In this document: piece after piece, positions 1 through 7,374 of the stretch
Numbering within the stretch: the stretch's first letter is position 1
Layout of the letters: each line of letters opens with the position of its first letter
Origin: Chloroflexota bacterium
GTDB lineage: Bacteria; Chloroflexota; Limnocylindria; Limnocylindrales; CSP1-4
Length of the DNA stretch: 64,000 bases
Direction: 5' to 3'
Assembly: GCA_947475545.1 (NCBI GenBank)
Contig: CANJLL010000007.1
Span: 62,001-126,000 of the forward strand
Notes under the pieces: model-generated
Databases searched by the model: none
Told to the model about the DNA's origin: nothing
The model's input: the letters and a program-made list of their open reading frames with translations, nothing else
Position numbers and translations under genes: made by a program

Positions 1-620
1 GTCCGGGACAGGTACCGGGCGGCAGCGGCAGCGGCAGCAGCGGGCTCGGCCGGGGCGTGGATGGCCAGGGTCTCCCCGCCCGGGTTCTCGATCGCCACCG
101 CGCGGCCAAGGAACTCGCCGATGGCCGCGGCCAGCGTGCTCAGGCCGCCGCCGGCCAGCGCCAGCCGGGCCAGCTGGCCATCCAGCTCGGCCGCCCGTCG
201 GTCCACCTCGGCCTGCTGGTTGACCAGGTAGGCGATGGCGCTCCGCTCCAACGCGGGCGGGTCGGCGGGCGAGAGGCGCAGCGCGGGCACGCCCGCCCGG
301 TGGGCCGCGGCAGCCAACGCGTCGATCCGTGCCCGGGCGGCGTCATCAGGGCCGTCGCCGCAGAGCAGGAGGGCGGCACACTGGACAGTAGCCAACCGCG
401 CTGCGAGCTCCTCCGTGGCATCGCCATCCGGTGCGGGGGCGGGCAATGCCGTGGCCGGCAGGATGACGAGGTCGCCGGCCTCCAGGGCATCGATCCCCGC
501 GCCGCCGACCTTCAGCACGCGGACCCAGGTGACGTCGCGCTCCAACTCCTGGGGGGTCAGCGGCCGCGCCGGCACGGCGGCGGGGAAGATCGCGGAGCGG
601 ATCGAGCCGAGGGTGGCCAT
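1..620 (-). CDS. PucR-family transcriptional regulator, N-terminal part (runs off window edge)
   Basis: An open frame of about 206 codons reads from an ATG at 620 through base 1 without a stop, so only the N-terminal part is present. Residues around 30-60 contain DVTWVRVLKVG and LEAGDLVILPA, resembling the PucR N-terminal ligand/sensor domain (purine catabolism regulator type). A later stretch, LGRAVAIENPGGETLAIHA, resembles the GAF-like middle region of these proteins. The C-terminal PucR helix-turn-helix would lie outside the window, so DNA binding cannot be checked. The ATG sits 19 nt after the resB stop on the same strand, so co-transcription with resB is possible. The target genes are unknown. 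Confidence 0.6.
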   Translation of the reverse strand, partial: MATLGSIRSAIFPAAVPARPLTPQELERDVTWVRVLKVGGAGIDALEAGDLVILPATALPAPAPDGDATEELAARLATVQCAALLLCGDGPDDAARARIDALAAAAHRAGVPALRLSPADPPALERSAIAYLVNQQAEVDRRAAELDGQLARLALAGGGLSTLAAAIGEFLGRAVAIENPGGETLAIHAPAEPAAAAAAAARYLSR

Positions 621-639
621 CAGGCCACGAGCGTAGCCG

Positions 640-2238
640 TCAGGCGCCGCCGGTGGAAGCCGTGGCTGCGCCGGCGTGGGCATCAAGTCCGGCATCGGCA
701 TCAGAGCCGGAACCTGGCGCGGAGCCGGAACCTGGCGCGGCGGCAAGGCGTTGCGGCCTCGCCTTCACCAGGTCGTCGAGAAGGCGCCCGAACTCACGTT
801 CGAAGTCCACGTACCGGTCCGACCGTCCCACCAGGGCCAGCTCGCCGTCCGCCGACAGCCGCGCCCAGACCCGCCGGCGGGGCAGGTAGAAGATCACGAG
901 GATCCCCGTGATGAGCGACAGGAACGCGCCCCACACGATCCCCTGCCCCGGGTCCCTGGATGCGATCAGGACGCTGTAGTCGGACATCGACTTGAAGCCG
1001 ACCGCGAAGTCGATGCCGGACGCGGTCTGCCAATCGCCCCGGCTGATCGCCATTGGGTCGAGGGTGCTGATCTGCGGCGTGCCGTCGGCGGCCGTGCCCG
1101 TCACCCGGTAGGGCAGGACCAGCAGCACCGCGGCCCCGTCCGCGCCACGGTCCAGCAGGAGCTGCAGCCCCACGTCCCGGCCCGGGACCGAGAGCAGCCC
1201 AAACGGGAAGCCCTCGTGGGATTCGGTCAGCGGCACCGGGCCTGTCCACAGCGTTGCGCCGGTGCGGTCCAGGATCACCAGCTCCGGGGCGGGCCCAAAG
1301 CCGTTCTGGTGGAAGGTGTAGCCGCCGATCTCCAGCGGATCGTTGACGCGGATGACCTTGCGGGCCAGCAGCTGGCCGTCGCGATAGACCGCGAGGTCGG
1401 TGGTGAAGTCGGTCGGCTTGCCCGTCTCGAACCCGGGGGCTTCGAAACCGTAGTTGCGCACGAGGAGCAGCCCCGGCGTGCCGATGGGGCCCACCGTCAG
1501 CGAGTCCCCCTCCGCCACCACGAGGCCCTGCTGCTCGCCCAGCCGCGAGGTCACCGCCGCGGCCACCAGGAACAGGATCAGGCCCAGGTGCGTGAACAGG
1601 GTTGCCAGCTTGGTCCACTGGTTCCGATCGCCGTAGATGAAGGTGGCGCCCGTCTCGCCGTCGGCGGCCGTGCGGACGCGGAACCGGTGGCGACGCAGGA
1701 TTCCGGCCACCACCGCCGCCGCGGGCGCGCCCGGGATCAGCGCCCGATCGGGCAGCTCGGGGTCGAAGTACGGCTGGGGCTGGGCGACGCGCACCTCCGC
1801 GGCCATCCGCCACAGCCGCGGCGTCCGATCCAGCGTGCAGATGATGATCGAGACCACCAGCACGATCAGCCCGCCCGAGAACCAGGCCGACGTGAAGACC
1901 TGGAAGAACTGCAGCCGCTCCATCGCGTCCACGACGCCCTCGCCCAGGACGGGGTCGTAGATCGCCTGCAACTTGGTCATCTCGCCCTGGTAGTCGCCCA
2001 GCGAATGGAAGGCGAATGACGGGAGCTGCCGGATGGTCATCCCGATCACGCCGAGCAGCGCCAGGTAGATGATCTGGAGAACCGCGAAGTTGACCGAGGT
2101 GAACAGGCGCCAGAGCGCGCGGCCCAGCCGGGCGGGCCTGGTCGTAGGGGCCGCCGCGCCGCCCGAGGGGCGGCCGAAGCGGAGCTGCGCGGGACGCGCG
2201 GTGGCGGGCGCCGGGCCCGTCACGGGGTGGGAGGTCAC
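640..2238 (-). CDS. resB: Cytochrome c biogenesis protein ResB
   Basis: This 532-residue membrane protein has the ResB (Ccs1) layout: transmembrane segments near residues 48-69, 117-135 and 212-231, a long extracytoplasmic domain, and a final segment near 430-450 (GIVWGAFLSLITGILVIFYL). ResB works with the haem-handling protein CcsA/ResC in System II cytochrome c maturation. His217 in LFTHLGLIL matches the conserved membrane histidine of the family. The C-terminus ends in a low-complexity Pro/Gly/Ser tail that includes an 18-bp direct repeat. The start is a GTG, with a TAGCAT hexamer five bases upstream. No ccsA partner is in the window; it may lie beyond the left edge or elsewhere. Confidence 0.9.
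   Translation of the reverse strand: MTSHPVTGPAPATARPAQLRFGRPSGGAAAPTTRPARLGRALWRLFTSVNFAVLQIIYLALLGVIGMTIRQLPSFAFHSLGDYQGEMTKLQAIYDPVLGEGVVDAMERLQFFQVFTSAWFSGGLIVLVVSIIICTLDRTPRLWRMAAEVRVAQPQPYFDPELPDRALIPGAPAAAVVAGILRRHRFRVRTAADGETGATFIYGDRNQWTKLATLFTHLGLILFLVAAAVTSRLGEQQGLVVAEGDSLTVGPIGTPGLLLVRNYGFEAPGFETGKPTDFTTDLAVYRDGQLLARKVIRVNDPLEIGGYTFHQNGFGPAPELVILDRTGATLWTGPVPLTESHEGFPFGLLSVPGRDVGLQLLLDRGADGAAVLLVLPYRVTGTAADGTPQISTLDPMAISRGDWQTASGIDFAVGFKSMSDYSVLIASRDPGQGIVWGAFLSLITGILVIFYLPRRRVWARLSADGELALVGRSDRYVDFEREFGRLLDDLVKARPQRLAAAPGSGSAPGSGSDADAGLDAHAGAATASTGGA
704..739. repeat. Two perfect 18-bp tandem copies inside resB
   Basis: The unit GAGCCGGAACCTGGCGCG occurs at 704-721 and 722-739. 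It is in frame (18 = 3x6) and encodes a duplicated PGSGSA-type stretch in the ResB C-terminal tail, so it changes tail length without breaking the frame. Confidence 0.9.
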
Positions 2239-2247
2239 CCCGCGATG

Positions 2248-3891
2248 CTACACCGGCGAGTCGGCGCGGCCTCCGGCCGCCGACGGCGCGCCCATGACCC
2301 GGTTCTTGCCCAGGCGCTTGCTGGCGTACATGGCGCGGTCGGCGGAGATCATCAGCTCGTCCGCGGTCCGGCCGTCCTCGGGGTAGGCCACCATCCCCAC
2401 CGACATGCTGGTGCGGACCTCCGTGCCGGGCACCACCAGCTCCGAGACGCCCTGCCGGATCTTCTCGCCCAGCACGTAGCCGCCGGTGGGATCCGTCTCG
2501 GGGAGCAGGACCACGAACTCGTCGCCGCCGTAGCGGGCCGGGATGTCGATGCGACGGACGCCGAACTTGATGACGTCGGAGACGGCCCGGAGCGCCCGGT
2601 CGCCCACGAAGTGGCCATACCGGTCATTGATGGGCTTGAGCTCGTCGAGATCCATCATCAGGAGGCAGAAGCCGCGGCCCGTGCGGGTGCTGCGCGCGAT
2701 CTCCTGCTCGATGCTGGAGAAGAGGAAGGGCCGGTTGTACAGGCCCGTCATGGCGTCGATGGTGGACATCCGGATGGCCGCATCCCGCGACCGCCGCTGC
2801 ATGCGGGCGATGGCCATGGAGACGTAGGTGAGCAGCAGGAGCGCGGTGACGTTGATGCTGATGGTGGAGACGGTGGCCGCGACCAGGCTGGTGCCGTCAC
2901 CCACGGCCACGGCGGCGATGTAGCCCGCGATCGCCAGGGTCGCGAGGACAAACGTGGCCCTGGCGCTGATCACCAGCGCCGCGCCGGACACGATCAGCAG
3001 GAAGACCGGGAAGAAGGGGCTGGCCTGGCGGCCGGTGACGGCGACCAGCGCGGCCGTGAGGCCGACGGCCACCAGGCCCTCGATGGCGAAGATGACGGTG
3101 CGCGCGACGCTGGCCGGCAGGACGTCGTGGACCACCAGGACCACGAGGGCGGCAACCACGAGCAGCAGCGTGACGCCACCCTGGGCCTCCGGCCAGACGC
3201 CGCTGACCGTGACCACGGTGAGCGCGGCGAGGATGAACACCATGGCGACGACGCGGACGATCCGGTCGTAGGCCGCGGAGTTGCGGGCGTCGTCGGCGGC
3301 CGGCGCATCGCCCGGCTGCCCGAGGCGCGTGGCGCTGTCGATGGCGAGCGGGTTCAGGTCCGGATCCGGGCCGATAGCCGGCCGGCGAACGCCGGCATCA
3401 CGCTCCGCGCGGACGGGCTCGCGGCCGGGCTCACGGCCGGCGGCCGGGAGCGACGCAGCCCGGGACTCTGCGGGGCGGCCCGGCTCACGGGCGGGCTCAC
3501 GGGCGGGCTCACGGCTCGTCGCCAGGTCGCGTGTCTCGCGCATCGCCTGCTCGCGACCCAGGAGGTCGCGGCCCGAGTCACGGGCGGGCTCCTGGCCAGG
3601 TTCGCCGCTGGCCGAGTCGCGGCCGCCATACGCATCGCGGGCGGCGTCCGCCCGCGCCTGGCGATCCTCGAGGTCGCGCAGCTCAGCCAGCCGAGCCAGG
3701 ACGGCCGGGCCGGTGCTCAGGCGGGTGCTCCAGTCGTCCATCCGGTCGGCGGGCCGTCCGCGGCGGAGCGCGGCCGGGAGCAGCGGGCTGCGGTGACCCA
3801 GCCAGGGCGGAACCACGGCGACCAGAAGCAGGATGGTGGCGACGATGGCGACCACAGGAACCGCATACGTCGGATCGAACAGCAACGACAA
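2248..3891 (-). CDS. Membrane-anchored diguanylate cyclase (GGDEF)
   Basis: The C-terminal about 200 residues form a GGDEF domain that would make cyclic di-GMP from two GTP. The active-site loop is intact (RYGGDEF, Gly455-Phe459) and an RxxD inhibitory site (Arg446-Asp449) sits at the standard five-residue spacing, implying product feedback. The N-terminus has one transmembrane helix, then a charged Arg-Glu-Pro/Gly-rich stretch (about residues 85-180) with repeated REPA/REPG units, then five or six hydrophobic helices (about 205-360) resembling an integral-membrane sensor module. No EAL domain is present. The start is a TTG at 3891; a second TTG at 3885 has GAGG eight bases upstream and may be the true start. 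Confidence 0.88.
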   Translation of the reverse strand: MSLLFDPTYAVPVVAIVATILLLVAVVPPWLGHRSPLLPAALRRGRPADRMDDWSTRLSTGPAVLARLAELRDLEDRQARADAARDAYGGRDSASGEPGQEPARDSGRDLLGREQAMRETRDLATSREPAREPAREPGRPAESRAASLPAAGREPGREPVRAERDAGVRRPAIGPDPDLNPLAIDSATRLGQPGDAPAADDARNSAAYDRIVRVVAMVFILAALTVVTVSGVWPEAQGGVTLLLVVAALVVLVVHDVLPASVARTVIFAIEGLVAVGLTAALVAVTGRQASPFFPVFLLIVSGAALVISARATFVLATLAIAGYIAAVAVGDGTSLVAATVSTISINVTALLLLTYVSMAIARMQRRSRDAAIRMSTIDAMTGLYNRPFLFSSIEQEIARSTRTGRGFCLLMMDLDELKPINDRYGHFVGDRALRAVSDVIKFGVRRIDIPARYGGDEFVVLLPETDPTGGYVLGEKIRQGVSELVVPGTEVRTSMSVGMVAYPEDGRTADELMISADRAMYASKRLGKNRVMGAPSAAGGRADSPV

Positions 3892-4134
3892 GGCCTCAAG
3901 GCGTGGCGGACAGACTCCACCCGCGTGGTGCCAATCTTAGCCTTGGCGGCCAGAGACGCCCCCCGTCAGAACGGCCTATTGGTGCCTGGACGCACCTCCG
4001 AATCCTCACAGTGCGGTTCCCGAAGACCCCGTCAATCACCCGGACCGCCGCACGTTGGCCCGCATTTGCCTTCGTTTGGGGCCATGCCCGACCGGCGGGC
4101 CGGGCTCACCATTTCCCCCAGTACCTTCGGCGGC

Positions 4135-4140
4135 TACGCT
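4135..4140 (+). promoter_or_regulatory. -10 hexamer of a putative leaderless promoter
   Basis: TACGCT lies 7 nt before the ATG at 4148, with no Shine-Dalgarno sequence between. Transcription would start at or beside the start codon. No convincing -35 box is seen. Confidence 0.45.
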
Positions 4141-4147
4141 GCACCAC

Positions 4148-4849
4148 ATGCACTGGCAGCGACCGGCCAAGATCGCGTTCATCGGCTCCCACGGGATCCG
4201 CAAGACCACGGCCGCGCACGCGTTCGCCAGCACCATGCAGGGCGCCGGCAGGAGCGTCGAGTACGGCCGCGAAGTGGTCCGCGACAACCCGCTGGGCATC
4301 AACGAGGGGGCCACCGGCGAGGCCCAGCTCTGGGTGCTGGTCTCCCAGGTCCGCATGGAGCTGGAGCTGTCGCCCAAGGCCGAGGTGCTGGTGCTGGACC
4401 GGGGCGTCATGGACAACTTCGCCTACTACCTGCGGGCGACGCACGGCGCCGATCCGTACTCGGTGGAGCCGCTCATCCACGCGTGGTCGCGCACGTACGA
4501 CCTGGTGGTCCGGCTCCTCCCGGACATCGCCCTGAGCCCGGATGGCGTCCGCAGCACCAGCGATGCGTTCCGCGACGAGATCGAGGCGATCCTGGACGCC
4601 CGGCTGCCGGACTACGTGGCGGCCGACCGGATCATCGCCCTGCCGGCGTCGCACGTCACGGGCCGGTTCGACTGGTGGGCCGTCGCCGAGCGGCTGGCCG
4701 CGATCGTCGGTGAGCCGCTCCTGGCGCCCGGGGTGACCGCGCCCTCCCGGGGCCGGGGGCGTTTGCGCCGGCTGCCCCGCGGGTCCGGCGTTCCCGCCGA
4801 TCCGGGCCAGCTGGCGCTCGAGCTGGCTGCCGATGAGGGCGGCGACTGA
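4148..4849 (+). CDS. P-loop NTPase of the AAA_28 / nucleoside-kinase-like type
   Basis: This 233-residue soluble protein begins with a beta strand and a Walker A-like loop, GSHGIRKTT (residues 13-21). A hydrophobic strand ending in Asp follows (VLVLDRGVMDN, about 80-90), typical of AAA_28 and thymidylate-kinase-like ATPases. The family binds ATP and often phosphorylates small metabolites; the substrate is unknown here. The canonical last Gly of Walker A (GxxxxGK) is Arg18. The ATG at 4148 was chosen over one at 4055 because homology-like sequence starts there and a -10-like TACGCT lies 7 nt upstream. The C-terminal 40 residues are Arg/Pro-rich. The gene overlaps the next CDS by 17 bases. Confidence 0.72.
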   Translation: MHWQRPAKIAFIGSHGIRKTTAAHAFASTMQGAGRSVEYGREVVRDNPLGINEGATGEAQLWVLVSQVRMELELSPKAEVLVLDRGVMDNFAYYLRATHGADPYSVEPLIHAWSRTYDLVVRLLPDIALSPDGVRSTSDAFRDEIEAILDARLPDYVAADRIIALPASHVTGRFDWWAVAERLAAIVGEPLLAPGVTAPSRGRGRLRRLPRGSGVPADPGQLALELAADEGGD

Positions 4850-6092
4850 GATCAGTCCAGCCGCCGGAACGCCCCACGCATGTGACAATCGGCCCTCGAC
4901 CGTTTGGCGCCCTCGGCCCACCATTGGCCCCAATCATCTGTGGAAGAGGAGCCTCAGGAAGCGAGTCCTGGTCCTGGGTGGCGGGTTCGGTGGCGTCGCC
5001 ACCGCGGTCGCGCTGCGCAAGCGGCTCCCGGCGTCGGACGAGGTGGTGCTGGTGGAGCGGCGCGCCTCGTTCATCATGGGCCTGCGCAAGAACTGGGCGC
5101 TCACCGGCATGGCGCCGTTCGAGGACGGGCAGCGCGGCCTGTGGGTGCTCAACGAGCGGGGCATCCGCGTCATCAACGGCAAGGTCAACGAGATCTTCCC
5201 CGCGGATGTCGCGGTGGAGGTCGATGCGGAGCGGATCCAGGCCGATGCGATGGTGGTCGCCCTGGGCGCCGGCCGAAACCGCAAGGCGATCCCCGGCTTC
5301 GAAGAGCACGCGATCGACTACTACGACCCGCGCGAGGCGATGCGCGGCGCGGCAGCCATCGAGGCTTTCCGCGGCGGCCGGCTGGTGATCGGCGTCTTTG
5401 GGGCGCCCTACCCGTGCCCGCCCGCGCCGTATGAGCTGGCGCTGCTCCTCGCCGAGCGGTTCGCGCGCGACAAGATCCCGGGCGGCATCTTCGTCTTCAC
5501 CCCGCAGCCGGGCTCCCTGCCCATCCTGGGCACGGAGGCGTGTTCCGCCTTCGACGGGCGCCTGGCGTCCGCCGGGATCTCGTTCCGGCCAAAGACCCAG
5601 GCCGTCTCAATCGAGCCCGGGGTCGTGGTCGCCGCCGACACGCGGATCCCGTTTGACCTGCTGATCGGCGTGGCGCCGCACCACGTCCCGGGCGTGGTGG
5701 CGCAGTCGGGGCTCACCCGCGGTGCGCCGTGGGTCCACGTCAACAAGCTGACCCTGGAGACGGCCTTCCCCAACGTCTACGCGATCGGCGACGTGACCGG
5801 CATCGGGCTGGCCAACGGGATGGCACTGCCCAAGTCCGGAGCGTTCGCGCACGCCGAGGGCGAGGTGGTCGCGGCACGGATCGCGGAGACCTTCGCGGGC
5901 CTGACACCCAGCGCGGTCTACGACGGGACGGGGACCTGCTTCCTGGAGACCGGCCACGGCAAGGCGGCGATGGTCAGCGGCAGCTTCTATGCGGACCCGC
6001 CGCAGGTGACGCTGAGCGAGGACTCGGTCGCCTACTTTGCGGCCAAGCAGGCGTTTGAGGCCGACCGGCTGAAGTCCTGGTTCGGCTGGTAG
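4833..6092 (+). CDS. FAD-dependent pyridine nucleotide-disulfide oxidoreductase, SQR-like
   Basis: The protein opens with an FAD-binding Rossmann motif (RVLVLGGGFGG, about residues 44-54) and carries the second FAD contact NVYAIGDVTGI near residue 310, as in NDH-2, sulfide:quinone and flavocytochrome c sulfide dehydrogenases. Cysteines in PYPCPPAP and GTCFLETGHG lie where SQR/FccB-like proteins often keep redox cysteines, so a membrane-associated quinone or sulfur-compound oxidoreductase is likely; the substrate is not determined. The start is uncertain. ATG 4833 is the only canonical upstream start, but the conserved region begins 45 codons later and a purine-rich AGAGGAG at 4945-4951 hints at a later, non-ATG start. 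Confidence 0.78.
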   Translation: MRAATEISPAAGTPHACDNRPSTVWRPRPTIGPNHLWKRSLRKRVLVLGGGFGGVATAVALRKRLPASDEVVLVERRASFIMGLRKNWALTGMAPFEDGQRGLWVLNERGIRVINGKVNEIFPADVAVEVDAERIQADAMVVALGAGRNRKAIPGFEEHAIDYYDPREAMRGAAAIEAFRGGRLVIGVFGAPYPCPPAPYELALLLAERFARDKIPGGIFVFTPQPGSLPILGTEACSAFDGRLASAGISFRPKTQAVSIEPGVVVAADTRIPFDLLIGVAPHHVPGVVAQSGLTRGAPWVHVNKLTLETAFPNVYAIGDVTGIGLANGMALPKSGAFAHAEGEVVAARIAETFAGLTPSAVYDGTGTCFLETGHGKAAMVSGSFYADPPQVTLSEDSVAYFAAKQAFEADRLKSWFGW

Positions 6093-6160
6093 CAAGCCGG
6101 GCTCTCATGCCCGCGGGCGGGCGTTCCAGCGCAACCACTGCGTAGGCCGGCGCCTCGGGC

Positions 6161-6637
6161 TCAGGGCAGCACGGCCTCGACGGCGGCTATCTCGACGGCA
6201 TCGAGATGCGCGCGCCCGGTGCCCAGGAGGAAGCGCTCAACGCTCCGGGCGGGATCCATCTGGCCGGCCCGGGATCCCTCGCCCGCCGGGGCGATGCTGC
6301 CGAGGTAGGCGACCAGCGTGCTGCCGGCGCGCTGGATGATGAACCCGTGGTAGCCGAGCCCACCAACGGGCGGCGTGGTCACCTGGAGGGGCAGGGCGGC
6401 AAGCATGGCGTCGAGCGTGCTCGCCTGGTCCGCGGACAGGGTCCATCCGGGATCGGCGCGCCCCGAGTAGATGCCGAGGACCACGCTGACGAATCCGGCC
6501 GGCGAGGTGCTCCTGGCCGGTTGGGTGCTGAGGGCCGGCGAGGCTGCGCCCTGGCAGGCTGCCAGCAGGCAGGCCAGGACCGCCACCAGGATGATCAGCC
6601 CATTGCGGATCCCGGGCGACCGACGGCCGCGGACCAC
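6161..6637 (-). CDS. Small putative lipoprotein of unknown function
   Basis: This 158-residue protein has a short basic N-terminus, a hydrophobic stretch (GLIILVAVLACLLAAC) and a lipobox LAAC, indicating export and lipid attachment at Cys28. The mature part is Ala/Gly-rich with no domain I recognise. It converges on the flavoprotein gene to its left, with 68 bp between their stops. The start is a GTG at 6637 close to the signal peptide. Function unknown; surface lipoprotein is the supported call. Confidence 0.6.
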   Translation of the reverse strand: MVRGRRSPGIRNGLIILVAVLACLLAACQGAASPALSTQPARSTSPAGFVSVVLGIYSGRADPGWTLSADQASTLDAMLAALPLQVTTPPVGGLGYHGFIIQRAGSTLVAYLGSIAPAGEGSRAGQMDPARSVERFLLGTGRAHLDAVEIAAVEAVLP

Positions 6638-6661
6638 CGCGTGGGTCTCCCCGCTCGAGGG

Positions 6662-7204
6662 TCAGCCGTCCGTGCGTGCCGGCCGCACCGCGACGTCGTG
6701 GTCCCAGAAGAACTTGCGCCAGGGTCCCGCGTCCGCGATGAAGCCCTGCATCACGGCCCGCTCCGCCTGGACGATGTGCATGGTGTCGTGGGCGGCCCAC
6801 TCGTTGAGCAGCTCGCGCGCCGTGACCGTGCCCAGCGAGCCGTGCACGCCCGTCCGGTCCAGGTCCGCCTCGGTGACGGTGGCGATCAGCTCCAGGCTGG
6901 ACGCACGCTGGCGCGCGTGCGATGCCGCGAGGGCGGCGAGGTCGCCGGTCTCGTTGACGTTGGACGGGTGGGCGTCGGGGTCAAAGTCGGGGAAGGTCCC
7001 GCCGGTGGTCAGGATCACGCGCAGGCGGGTCGCGAAGACGGCCTCCTCGGTGGTCTCGGCGTGGTTGAGGCACTCCATGGCCGACCACTCGCCGGGCTCG
7101 GGCACGCGCGCCAGGACCTCGCGGTCCAGGCCAGTGGCGAGGGCCTGCCAACGGAGGCCGTTGATGCGGAGGAGGTCGGCGGCACGGCGGATCAGATCGC
7201 TCAT
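6662..7204 (-). CDS. DinB-superfamily protein (four-helix bundle, metal-binding)
   Basis: This 180-residue helical protein has the DinB/YfiT-like pattern, with Trp and Glu in EPGEWSAMECLNHAETTEE and histidines in LNHAETTEE (helix 2) and WAAHDTMHIVQ (helix 3), forming the usual three-His metal site. Relatives include mycothiol- and bacillithiol-dependent transferases and uncharacterised damage-inducible proteins; the substrate is unknown. ATG 7204 was chosen because TACCCT lies 6 nt upstream in an extended TGCTACCCT context and the homology begins here. The 29-residue extension to 7291 looks spurious. Confidence 0.82.
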   Translation of the reverse strand: MSDLIRRAADLLRINGLRWQALATGLDREVLARVPEPGEWSAMECLNHAETTEEAVFATRLRVILTTGGTFPDFDPDAHPSNVNETGDLAALAASHARQRASSLELIATVTEADLDRTGVHGSLGTVTARELLNEWAAHDTMHIVQAERAVMQGFIADAGPWRKFFWDHDVAVRPARTDG

Positions 7205-7210
7205 GGGCGG

Positions 7211-7216
7211 AGGGTA
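7211..7216 (-). promoter_or_regulatory. Extended -10 of a putative leaderless promoter
   Basis: On the minus strand TGCTACCCT ends 6 nt before the ATG at 7204. TG at -15/-14 plus TANNNT is an extended -10, and no ribosome-binding site fits between it and the start codon. Confidence 0.5.
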
Positions 7217-7310
7217 GCACCCGATCCCCGCGGGTCGGCCGGGGAGGTCCTCCATCGACGCCCACGGGCGGTCGTCGTATCCTCCGCCCAACGCCCTGGA
7301 GGGGGCATCC

Positions 7311-7345
7311 AGCGCAGCGGCGTCCAGCGCAGCGGCGTCCAGCGC
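7311..7345. repeat. 15-bp tandem repeat, 2.3 copies
   Basis: AGCGCAGCGGCGTCC occurs at 7311-7325 and 7326-7340, followed by AGCGC. It lies in the divergent intergenic stretch between the DinB-like gene and the MFS fusion gene, 30 bp before the latter's ATG. A -10-like TATCCT at 7278-7283 precedes it on the plus strand, so the repeat may lie in a 5' leader. Confidence 0.8.
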
Positions 7346-7374
7346 GCCGACCGTCCACGAGGGAGGCTTGCCGC

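Noticed and set aside
2227..4713. An 828-codon plus-strand frame
   Set aside because: It is antisense to the GGDEF gene and then in the wrong frame over the AAA_28 gene.
4936..4970. A non-ATG start with a strong purine-rich site for the flavoprotein gene
   Set aside because: No in-frame ATG, GTG or TTG follows AGAGGAG; kept only as a note on start uncertainty.
6093..6160. GC palindrome (GCCCGCGGGC) as terminator between convergent genes
   Set aside because: The stem is only 10 bp with no loop and such runs are common at this base composition.
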